From Paenibacillus protaetiae (GTDB taxonomy: Bacteria > Bacillota > Bacilli > Paenibacillales > Paenibacillaceae), in assembly GCF_004135365.1 (NCBI RefSeq), contig NZ_CP035492.1:1860001-1924000 (forward strand): a stretch of DNA of 64,000 bases, read 5' to 3'. Under the pieces are notes generated by a model. That model was not told the DNA's origin. It worked only from the letters and a program-made list of their open reading frames with translations, and made no database searches. Position numbers and translations under genes: made by a program. Position 1 is the first letter of the stretch. Each line of letters starts with the position of its first letter. Shown here piece by piece: positions 15,538 to 21,928 of this stretch.

Positions 15538-16422
15538 TTAATTGCGCATTTCCGATTCATGCCAGGAGCTGAGCAGCCATTTGGACAGCTGGTTAATCAG
15601 CAGGAAGAACACGATGCCGAGCACGGCGGCCGACAGGCCGCAAGCGAACAAATAAGCCGTTTGGAGCCGGGTTGAAGCAACGGTAATGGCGTAGCCGAGG
15701 CCGCCTTTTCCTCCGCCGATGCCTGCGATGTATTCGCCGACAATGGCGCCGATTACCGACATCGAGCATGAGATTTTCAAGCCCGCTACGATATAAGGCA
15801 GCGCCGCCGGAATGCGGAGGCGGATAATGGTCTGCAGCTTCGTGGCATTATACAAGTAAAACAGGTTTTTCATGTTCTGATCGGTTGAGTTCAGCCCGAT
15901 GAGCGTATTGGACAAGATCGGGAAAAAGCTGATCAGGAACGAGATGATGACAATGGCGTTTAGGCCTGCGCCAAACCAGATGACGATAATCGGCGCTATA
16001 GCTACGATGGGGATCGTTTGAAGAATGATGGCGTAAGGATACACGCTTTTTTCGATCATTTTATTCATGGCCAGCAGCACCGCCAGAACGACGCCAAGCA
16101 CGACGCTTGCCAAAAAGCCAAATACCGCTTCCGATACCGTGGTGCCGACCGAAACCATCAGATTGCTCCAGTTATCCGCAGCCGCCTTGACGATGTCCGT
16201 CGGCTTCGGCAGCAGGTACGGCTTAATGTCCGCCGCTCTCGCGACCAGCTCCCAGCCGCCAACGACAATGAGAAAGACGACAAACGGGGGAAACACGCTT
16301 CGGAACGTTTTAAGCAGAATATTTTCTGTTTTCTGACTATTACGGACAGAACTGCCGGAGTTTGTCTTCGTATCTAACCGCCTGCCGCTGTCAGCTGCTG
16401 CTGGCACCCATTGTTTTGCCAT
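15538..16422 (-). CDS. ABC transporter permease (SsuC/TauC type)
   Basis: A 294-residue inner-membrane permease with about six transmembrane helices: the first, FPPFVVFLIVVGGWELVA, near residues 44-61, and the last, AVLGIVFFLLINQLSKWLL, near the C-terminus. PYLLPKPTDIVKA near residue 70 and the EAA-type loop LFYLYNATKLQTIIRLRIPA are typical of the SsuC/ThiX family. The N-terminal 35 residues are polar and cytoplasmic. Start chosen at MAKQWV with AAAGGAG eight bases upstream; a GTG within that site would give three more residues. It lies between the ATPase and the binding protein, completing a one-permease importer (a homodimer presumably forms the channel). Confidence 0.9.
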   Translation of the reverse strand: MAKQWVPAAADSGRRLDTKTNSGSSVRNSQKTENILLKTFRSVFPPFVVFLIVVGGWELVARAADIKPYLLPKPTDIVKAAADNWSNLMVSVGTTVSEAVFGFLASVVLGVVLAVLLAMNKMIEKSVYPYAIILQTIPIVAIAPIIVIWFGAGLNAIVIISFLISFFPILSNTLIGLNSTDQNMKNLFYLYNATKLQTIIRLRIPAALPYIVAGLKISCSMSVIGAIVGEYIAGIGGGKGGLGYAITVASTRLQTAYLFACGLSAAVLGIVFFLLINQLSKWLLSSWHESEMRN

Positions 16423-16458
16423 GCTCACCACTCCTTTTTCTGTTTAAGCCCTTGCTGA

Positions 16459-17268
16459 TCAATGCTGAAGCGCGCCGGAAATGAGGCGTACATAATCGCT
16501 GAATTCATGCGCCGTGCGGAACGTCTCATTCCGCGGAAACGGCTGCGGGATGTCGACAACTTGTGCAATTTTGCCCGGCCTCGGCGTCATTACGACAACC
16601 CTCGTGGACAAAAAGACCGCTTCAAAAACGTTATGGGTAATGAACAATACCGTCATTTGCTTATCTTGCTGCCAAATGCGAAGCAGCTCATCCTGCAAAG
16701 TTTGGCGGGTAATCTCATCCAAAGCTCCAAACGGTTCATCCATCAGCAGCAGCTTCGGACGGGAGATCAGCGCCCTGGCAATGGACACCCTCATCTTCAT
16801 GCCGCCTGACAGCTGGCGGGGCAGCACTTTCATGTAATCCTTCAGGCCAACAAGCTCCAGTACTCGTTGTCCTTCTTCGATTCTCGTTTTTCGCGGAATG
16901 CCCCGAAGCTTCAGCGGCAAGGTTACATTCTCCAGCAGGTTCGTCCAGGGGAGCAGCGTATGCTCCTGGAACACAAACGCGATTTCATTATGCCGCCTCG
17001 CCTGGAACGGTGTTGTTCCGAGTACGGACAAGCCGCCTTCCGTATGAGAGGTCAGCCCGGTAATCATATTGAATATGGTTGATTTGCCGCATCCCGACGG
17101 TCCTACAAAACATAAAAATTCGCCTTCCGTCACTGCAAGATTCGCGTTCTGTACGGCTACCGTTCCATTCGGGTAAACTTTGCCGACCTGATTCAAGCTA
17201 ACCAGCACGCTGCTGCCGCTGGCGGGGATTGCCGCCGTTGTAAGCTCGTTTGTTGTCGTCATGCTCAT
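16459..17268 (-). CDS. ABC transporter ATP-binding protein (SsuB/TauB type)
   Basis: A 269-residue ATPase. Walker A is VGPSGCGKSTIF near residue 58, the Q-loop VFQEHTLLPW, the signature LSGGMKMRVSIARAL, Walker B LLLMDEPFGALDE, and the H-loop ITHNVFEA. These match the nitrate/sulfonate/taurine/pyrimidine importer group (SsuB, TauB, ThiZ). AAAGGTGGAG lies seven bases before the chosen ATG, and the protein ends 36 bases before the permease start. It is the first gene of the twelve-gene operon, with a 150-base untranslated leader and a near-consensus promoter upstream. It powers import through the adjacent permease and binding protein. Confidence 0.92.
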   Translation of the reverse strand: MSMTTTNELTTAAIPASGSSVLVSLNQVGKVYPNGTVAVQNANLAVTEGEFLCFVGPSGCGKSTIFNMITGLTSHTEGGLSVLGTTPFQARRHNEIAFVFQEHTLLPWTNLLENVTLPLKLRGIPRKTRIEEGQRVLELVGLKDYMKVLPRQLSGGMKMRVSIARALISRPKLLLMDEPFGALDEITRQTLQDELLRIWQQDKQMTVLFITHNVFEAVFLSTRVVVMTPRPGKIAQVVDIPQPFPRNETFRTAHEFSDYVRLISGALQH

Positions 17269-17295
17269 GGCCTGTCTCCACCTTTCGAATCAATT

Positions 17296-17314
17296 ATGTA
17301 ACATAAGTTAACAT
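17296..17314 (+). promoter_or_regulatory. Candidate operator, site 1 (operon leader)
   Basis: ATGTAACATAAGTTAACAT, which matches the site at 17461-17479 (read on the opposite strand) at 16 of 19 positions. It lies in the untranslated leader of the ABC transporter operon, about 110 bases downstream of the predicted transcription start. Confidence 0.45.
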
Positions 17315-17424
17315 GTTGATGAATCAAAAGAATCGTTTTCGTTTTGTTAAAAACATTTGATTTTATAAGCCATTACGCATGGTTTAGTTGTTTCTCATTA
17401 ACTATTTGCTTTTGGGATAGTTTG

Positions 17425-17453
17425 ATTATATCGACCCTTTTCTTTTCCGTCAA
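17425..17453 (-). promoter_or_regulatory. Sigma-A promoter of the twelve-gene operon
   Basis: TTGACG (17448-17453), a 17-base spacer, then TATAAT (17425-17430) on the minus strand. It is the only strong promoter between the gamma-glutamyltransferase terminator and the first operon gene. Confidence 0.85.
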
Positions 17454-17460
17454 CGGTTTT

Positions 17461-17479
17461 ATGTTAGAATATGTTACAT
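17461..17479 (-). promoter_or_regulatory. Candidate operator, site 2 (upstream of -35)
   Basis: On the minus strand ATGTAACATATTCTAACAT, ending seven bases before the -35 element, a typical activator position. It shares 16 of 19 bases with site 1 and 14 of 19 with the site near the gamma-glutamyltransferase promoter. Confidence 0.5.
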
Positions 17480-17525
17480 TAATTTTCATCAAACTTATCA
17501 GATTCAGCTAAAACAGGCACAAAAA

Positions 17526-17560
17526 AACACATAAGAGCGTAACAAACGCTCTTATGTGTT
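17526..17560 (-). terminator. Terminator of the gamma-glutamyltransferase gene
   Basis: A perfect 15-bp stem (AACACATAAGAGCGT / ACGCTCTTATGTGTT) with a five-base loop, followed on the minus strand by TTTTTTTG. It insulates the gene from the downstream operon promoter. Confidence 0.92.
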
Positions 17561-17621
17561 AGTTTATATTACATTGATTTAATAGAGCTGACGCTATGGG
17601 CAGCGCTATCGCTTCGCTAGC

Positions 17622-19202
17622 TCACCAGCCGATAGCGGCTCCATCACAACGCGGATCCGTTCCGCCGCTGCGAAAGCCCTGCTCGTCGATGTAAATGGCG
17701 TGCGCATGGCCGACAATGCCGTCAAACGGCGCTACTCGCCGCACCAAATGCCCCGCGGCAGCCAGCTTCTCCATGACCCCGCCGTCGATGCGGCTTTCCA
17801 GCTTCAGCTCCATCGTTGGCGCCCCCCAAGTGCGCCCCCATACAAAACGGGGTTCGTCAATCGCCCGCTGCGGATCCATGCCGTAATCAATCATCCGCGT
17901 CAATAGTGCCGCCTGGGTTTGCGGCTGCCCTTCTCCGCCCTGCGTCCCGAACAGATGGCTTGGGCGGCCATCCGTAAACGCCATGCCCGGCATAAGCGTA
18001 TGAAACGTCCGTTTGCGCGGCATCAGACGGTTCACATGGCCCGGATCAAGCGAAAAGAAAGAACCCCGGTTTTGCAGCAGCACTCCCGTCTCCCCGCCGG
18101 CCGTTCCCGATCCGAACTCGAAATATAAGCTTTGAATAAAAGAAACCGCATTCCCTTCCTTGTCGATGACAGCGGCGTATGCCGTATCATTGCCGACGGA
18201 AGGGCTGGCAAAATCAAACGCGCGGTCCATTCGGATTTGCGCGGCAAGCTCCGCCGCATAAGCCCGGCTTAGCAGCCGTTCAAGCGGGACGGGATGAAAG
18301 ACAGGGTCGGTCAAATACGCGTTCCGGTCCTTAAAGCTCAGCTTCAACGCTTCGACAAGCAGATGATAATACTCATAAGAGCCGTGCGGAACAGCAGACA
18401 AATCAAACCGGTCCAGCACCTGCAGCGCCATCAGGCCGGCGAAGCCTTGCGAGTTCGGCGGCATTTGGTACACATCCCGTCCCCGGTAGGAGCCCTGAAC
18501 AGGCTCAACCCAATCCCCGTGATGATCGGCAAAGTCTTCCCGGTCAAGCAACCCTCCGCACTCCTTCAAATAACGGGTTATTTCAAGCGCAGCTTCCCCT
18601 TTATAAAAATAATCTTTGCCGCCTTGCGCCAGCCCCCGCAATGTACGAGCCAGCTGCTGCTGCACGAAACGTTCGCCCGTCCGCGTGACCCGGCCTCCCG
18701 GCACATACACGGATGCGGCGGCCGGATCCGCCGCCAGCATCAAACGGTGCGCGGCCGTATGCTCATACTGGTCGGGCGACATCGGAAACCCGCCCGCAGC
18801 GTAACCGATTGCCGGCTCCAGCACCTCCGCGAAACTTAACCTGCCGTATTCGCGATGTACGGCATGCCAGCCGTCCGCCATACCCGGAACGGTGACGGCG
18901 CTGCGCGCGCCCCTTACCGGAATGGCCGCTTCCCCCGCAAACGCCGCCCGCTCGGCCCGTCCGGCCGACCGGCCGCTGGCATTGTATCCGCGCACCTGTC
19001 CGTCGCTATGGTGATACGTCAGCCAGAAGGAATCGCCGCCAAGCCCCGTCATATGCGGATAAACGACAGCAAGGCACGCGCTGACGGCAACGGCGGCGTC
19101 AAAAGCATTGCCGCCCCGCTCCAGCATCCTTGCTCCTGCGGCCGATGCCAAATAATGCGGGCTTACAACCATTACATCCGTACCTACAACCGGTTTCCCC
19201 AT
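17622..19202 (-). CDS. Gamma-glutamyltransferase family protein (cytoplasmic, YwrD-like)
   Basis: A 526-residue Ntn-hydrolase of the gamma-glutamyltranspeptidase family. The large-subunit region begins with VVSPHYLASAAGARML and GGNAFDAAVAVSACL. The autoprocessing site lies before the catalytic Thr in GNDTAYAAVIDKEGNAVS, about two-thirds along, and the small subunit contains FGTQGGEGQPQTQ. There is no signal peptide, unlike secreted Ggt, so it resembles cytoplasmic YwrD-type enzymes. The family cleaves gamma-glutamyl amides; some members hydrolyse N-acyl substrates such as cephalosporin side chains. It lies upstream of the catabolic operon, has its own terminator, and shares a candidate operator motif with that operon, which suggests common regulation. 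Confidence 0.88.
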   Translation of the reverse strand: MGKPVVGTDVMVVSPHYLASAAGARMLERGGNAFDAAVAVSACLAVVYPHMTGLGGDSFWLTYHHSDGQVRGYNASGRSAGRAERAAFAGEAAIPVRGARSAVTVPGMADGWHAVHREYGRLSFAEVLEPAIGYAAGGFPMSPDQYEHTAAHRLMLAADPAAASVYVPGGRVTRTGERFVQQQLARTLRGLAQGGKDYFYKGEAALEITRYLKECGGLLDREDFADHHGDWVEPVQGSYRGRDVYQMPPNSQGFAGLMALQVLDRFDLSAVPHGSYEYYHLLVEALKLSFKDRNAYLTDPVFHPVPLERLLSRAYAAELAAQIRMDRAFDFASPSVGNDTAYAAVIDKEGNAVSFIQSLYFEFGSGTAGGETGVLLQNRGSFFSLDPGHVNRLMPRKRTFHTLMPGMAFTDGRPSHLFGTQGGEGQPQTQAALLTRMIDYGMDPQRAIDEPRFVWGRTWGAPTMELKLESRIDGGVMEKLAAAGHLVRRVAPFDGIVGHAHAIYIDEQGFRSGGTDPRCDGAAIGW

Positions 19203-19233
19203 CTTCCCACACTCCCGTAAAATAGCCGCTTAA

Positions 19234-19252
19234 ATGTCATGTAATCTAACAT
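19234..19252 (-). promoter_or_regulatory. Candidate operator, site 3 (gamma-glutamyltransferase promoter)
   Basis: ATGTCATGTAATCTAACAT (plus strand) agrees with site 2 at 14 of 19 positions. It falls just downstream of the predicted start of transcription, a position suited to repression. Confidence 0.4.
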
Positions 19253-19266
19253 ACATCTATTTTCTA

Positions 19267-19295
19267 AAAATACCATGCTGCTGGATTTAGTGCAA
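19267..19295 (-). promoter_or_regulatory. Promoter candidate for the gamma-glutamyltransferase gene
   Basis: TTGCAC (19290-19295), a 17-base spacer and TATTTT (19267-19272) on the minus strand. A CAATCA-TTT-TGATTG palindrome overlaps the -35 region. Confidence 0.5.
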
Positions 19296-19334
19296 TCATT
19301 TTGATTGATTCGTAATCAAATCCAGATTTTTATG

Positions 19335-19363
19335 TTGTAATCGGATGGTTTAAGCGATATATT
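19335..19363 (+). promoter_or_regulatory. Promoter candidate for the Lrp/chromate-transporter operon
   Basis: TTGTAA, a 17-base spacer and TATATT, about 75 bases before the start codon of the Lrp-type regulator and divergent from the gamma-glutamyltransferase promoter. Confidence 0.6.
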
Positions 19364-19439
19364 CTATTCATATAGAAACTGAAACACGAATTTAGCCGAC
19401 ATATCGGAATTGATTCGATTGATGGAAGGAGCGCTAAAT

Positions 19440-19913
19440 ATGAACGAATACGAAGCTGCTATTGTTGAAATTGATGACATTGACCGCAAAATCATCGGGG
19501 CATTAAATAAAAACGGCAGAATATCTTACACAGACCTTGCTAAAGATATCGGCTTATCCCGGGTTGCCGTACAGGCGCGCATCAATGCGCTGATGGATAA
19601 CGGTGTAATTGAAAGGTTTACGGCGGTCATTAATCCGGAAAAAATCGGCATTCAGGTCTCCGCTTTTTTCAATGTGGATGTAGAGCCCAAACATTTGCAT
19701 GATGTAGCCGACAAGCTGGCGGACGATCCGTTTGTGACCAGCTTGTATCATATGAGCGGCCCCAGCAAACTCCATATGCACGGGCTGTTCAAGAACAACC
19801 GCGAGATGGAAGAGTTCCTGCGGGAGAAGCTTTATCAAATGCCCGGCGTCACAAGCGTAGACTGCCAGGTGCTTATTAACCGGTACAAGAGCCGGATGGG
19901 AATGAGGCTGTAG
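19440..19913 (+). CDS. Lrp/AsnC family transcriptional regulator
   Basis: A 157-residue regulator. The N-terminal helix-turn-helix shows [20 protein letters not shown] and [20 protein letters not shown]. The C-terminal RAM/AsnC ligand domain includes [20 protein letters not shown] and ends with [11 protein letters not shown]. Such proteins sense amino acids or small metabolites and usually control the adjacent gene. AAGGAG lies eight bases before the chosen ATG; an upstream in-frame ATG overlaps that site. It is co-transcribed with two chromate-transporter halves (two-base gap). It is also divergent from the gamma-glutamyltransferase gene, so it may regulate either side. Confidence 0.9.
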   Translation: MNEYEAAIVEIDDIDRKIIGALNKNGRISYTDLAKDIGLSRVAVQARINALMDNGVIERFTAVINPEKIGIQVSAFFNVDVEPKHLHDVADKLADDPFVTSLYHMSGPSKLHMHGLFKNNREMEEFLREKLYQMPGVTSVDCQVLINRYKSRMGMRL

Positions 19914-19915
19914 CG

Positions 19916-20557
19916 ATGGAAGACACTTTGCAAGCTCAGGCTCCCGGCCGGTACCGCGACTTGTGCTGGGCTATGGCCAAAACCGGCGTCATCGGCTATG
20001 GCGGCGGACCCTCCGTCATTCCGCTTATCCGTTATGAGGCTGTTACACATTATAAATGGGCCGACGACGAACAGTTTGCGGAAATATTGGCGATTGCCAA
20101 TGCGCTGCCCGGCCCGATCGCCACAAAGATGGCCGCTTATCTCGGCTACCGGGTCAAAGGCTCTCTCGGCGCCTGCGCTGCCGTCATCGCCCATATTCTG
20201 CCGTCCGCTGTGGCGATGATCGCCTTAATGTCGATTGTGCAATGGCTGAGCCAATCCGCAATCGTGCAGGGCATGATTGCCGCCGTCGTTCCGGTCATCG
20301 CCGTAATGATCGGCGTTATGGCTTACGAATTCGGCGAACGCGCCGTCAAAGGGCTTGGCAAGGTGCTTGGCATTGTGCTGTTTGCGATCGCATTTGCGCT
20401 GCTGCAGCTGCTTGGCGTTCATGCCGCAATTGTAATTGTGCTTTTTCTGGCTTATGGAGCCGTTCACTTCAAACTGGCGGAACGGATTAAAAACCGGCGC
20501 AACAGGCCAAAAGGCATGCGCAAGGAAAGCGGGGAACATCATACATGGAATGGCTGA
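19916..20557 (+). CDS. Chromate transporter, first half-size subunit
   Basis: A 213-residue membrane protein of the short-chain ChrA family. Signature segments are GVIGYGGGPSVIPLIRYEAV, then WADDEQFAEILAIANALPGP and IATKMAAYLGYRVKG. Four to five hydrophobic helices follow. Short ChrA proteins occur as tandem pairs whose two halves form the transporter, as here. The family exports chromate or exchanges sulfate-like anions, although many Bacillales pairs have no tested substrate. The C-terminus is basic. The second half starts 13 bases before this gene ends, so translation is coupled. The neighbouring Lrp regulator suggests a metabolite-responsive role rather than metal resistance alone. Confidence 0.88.
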   Translation: MEDTLQAQAPGRYRDLCWAMAKTGVIGYGGGPSVIPLIRYEAVTHYKWADDEQFAEILAIANALPGPIATKMAAYLGYRVKGSLGACAAVIAHILPSAVAMIALMSIVQWLSQSAIVQGMIAAVVPVIAVMIGVMAYEFGERAVKGLGKVLGIVLFAIAFALLQLLGVHAAIVIVLFLAYGAVHFKLAERIKNRRNRPKGMRKESGEHHTWNG

Positions 20558-21083
20558 AGCTGCTGCTTGGTTTTTTTATGTCCAACGTGCTTGGATACGG
20601 CGGAGGTCCAGCCTCCATTCCGCTTATGTATCAGGAGATCGTGACGCATAACCATTGGGCAACCGATTCGCAGTTTTCCAATATTATCGCCCTTGGCAAT
20701 ACGCTCCCGGCCCCATTGCAACCAAAGTAGCCGCGTTTGTTGGTTATGACGTGCTTGGCATCCCCGGCATGGTTCTCGCGTTAATCGCAACCGTCGTTCC
20801 GTCTGCCGTCGCCCTTATTCTATTGTTGAAGCTGCTGCAAAAGCACCGCAAATCGGTTGTCGTCAAAGGATTAACGCTGCTCGTGCAGCCGGTAATCGCC
20901 GTAATGATGGCGCTGCTGACCTGGCAGCTTGCCTCCGAATCTACCAAATCAATTGGCATTTGGCAGTCGCTTGGCATCGCAGCAGCCGCTTATTGGCTGA
21001 TGGAACGCAAGAAAATTCACCCCGCCATCGTCATCTGCATCGCGTTCGTTTACGGCGGCGCGGTCCTGTCTCATACGCTGTAA
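20545..21083 (+). pseudogene. Chromate transporter, second half-size subunit, frameshifted
   Basis: Repaired length is about 179 residues. The first frame carries FMSNVLGYGGGPASIPLMYQ and then TDSQFSNIIALGNTLP before a premature stop. The second frame continues with GPIATKVAAFVGYDVLGIPG and four hydrophobic helices. The break is in CCCGGCCCC at 20706-20714. One extra base would give the invariant LPGPIATK, as in the first-half paralogue. Length 539 bases is one short of a codon multiple. Without this half the transporter should not function, so either the pair is decayed or the sequence has a base missing. Confidence 0.85.
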
Positions 21084-21090
21084 AAACGAT

Positions 21091-21130
21091 AAACGCCGCC
21101 CGTTCTCGAAATCTGAGAAAGGCGGCGTTT
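21091..21130 (+). terminator. Terminator after the chromate-transporter pair
   Basis: AAACGCCGCC / GGCGGCGTTT with an inner GTTCTC / GAGAA pairing, eight bases after the stop codon. Confidence 0.75.
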
Positions 21131-21229
21131 AATTATGAGTGTTTTTTCATTTTATTCTCATAAAGGCGATAATCCGCGTGTAAACGGTATTTTAAGCTCT
21201 CATTTGTCGAAAAGGGGCTGTTTGGGGTG

Positions 21230-21238
21230 TGTTATAGT
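21230..21238 (+). promoter_or_regulatory. Extended -10 promoter candidate for the NlpC/P60 gene
   Basis: TGTTATAGT has the TGn extension next to a TATAGT -10 element, about 57 bases before the start codon. No good -35 is seen. The same TGTGTTATAGT string occurs upstream of the HxlR gene. Confidence 0.45.
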
Positions 21239-21294
21239 AGATTTAACGAACATTCGTCGACTACATATTAGATGTGAAGGAGCAACTTAAGAGC

Positions 21295-21774
21295 ATGCGG
21301 AAAAACAAATTTCTGAAACAAATCGCTAAACTTACACTCTGCGCAGCAATTGGCTTTTCAGCATTTACCCTTGGTTCGGCCGCACAGGTACATGCAGCGA
21401 CACCACAATCTTTGAAACTGATCAGCACAGGCGAAAACTACTTGGGCACCCCTTATAAATATGGAGCACCGGCAGGCGTTACTTACGCATTCGACTGCTC
21501 CTCCTTTACTCAATTTCTTTACAACGCTTTTGACGTCTCTTTGCCTCGCACGGCTTTGTCGCAATCCTATAAAGGCGAAAAAGTTCCAAAGACGGAACTT
21601 AGCACCGGCGATCTCGTCTTTTTCAAAACGAACGGAAGCTCAATCAGCCACGTGGCCATCTATGCCGGCAACCAAAAGATTTTGCACAGCTCCAGCAGCC
21701 AAGGGGTCACGCTTTCCAGCATGAATACCTCCTATTGGCAAAAATATTACGTGACCGCACGCCGGGTGCTGTAG
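21295..21774 (+). CDS. Secreted NlpC/P60 (C40) peptidoglycan endopeptidase
   Basis: A 159-residue secreted cell-wall hydrolase. The signal peptide has a basic start (MRKNKFLKQIAKL), a hydrophobic core and a cleavage site after AQVHA near residue 32. The mature part is essentially one NlpC/P60 domain: ENYLGTPYKYGAP, the catalytic Cys in FDCSSFTQFLYNAF, LSTGDLVFF, and the catalytic His in SHVAIYAG. No LysM or SH3 wall-binding domain is present, so it is a minimal D,L-endopeptidase. AAGGAG lies 12 bases before the chosen ATG; a GTG overlapping that site would lengthen the signal by seven residues. Single-gene transcript with a strong terminator. Confidence 0.92.
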   Translation: MRKNKFLKQIAKLTLCAAIGFSAFTLGSAAQVHAATPQSLKLISTGENYLGTPYKYGAPAGVTYAFDCSSFTQFLYNAFDVSLPRTALSQSYKGEKVPKTELSTGDLVFFKTNGSSISHVAIYAGNQKILHSSSSQGVTLSSMNTSYWQKYYVTARRVL

Positions 21775-21806
21775 CAGCCGAACCGGCACATCATCTGCAC
21801 CTGCAC

Positions 21807-21845
21807 AAAAACGATCGGCCCCTTTGGAAAGGGCCGATCGTTTTT
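21807..21845. terminator. Strong terminator after the NlpC/P60 gene
   Basis: A 15-bp stem AAAAACGATCGGCCC / GGGCCGATCGTTTTT with a nine-base loop; works in both directions between convergent genes. Confidence 0.92.
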
Positions 21846-21883
21846 GTGTGCGGCCTGCCGTTCACGCGCAGCTCGCCTGCCCC

Positions 21884-21928
21884 ATAAGGAATGCGGGGGC
21901 AGCAATATGCAGCCCCCGCATTCCTTAT
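21884..21928 (-). terminator. Perfect 17-bp hairpin spanning the kinase stop codon
   Basis: ATAAGGAATGCGGGGGC / GCCCCCGCATTCCTTAT with an 11-base loop. The stop codon of the response-regulator/kinase gene lies in its first arm. No U-tract follows, so it may protect the 3' end or terminate inefficiently. Confidence 0.6.

Noticed and set aside
21241-21270. LexA-like site CGAACATTCG upstream of the NlpC/P60 gene
   Set aside because: The spacing of the half sites does not match the Bacillus LexA box.
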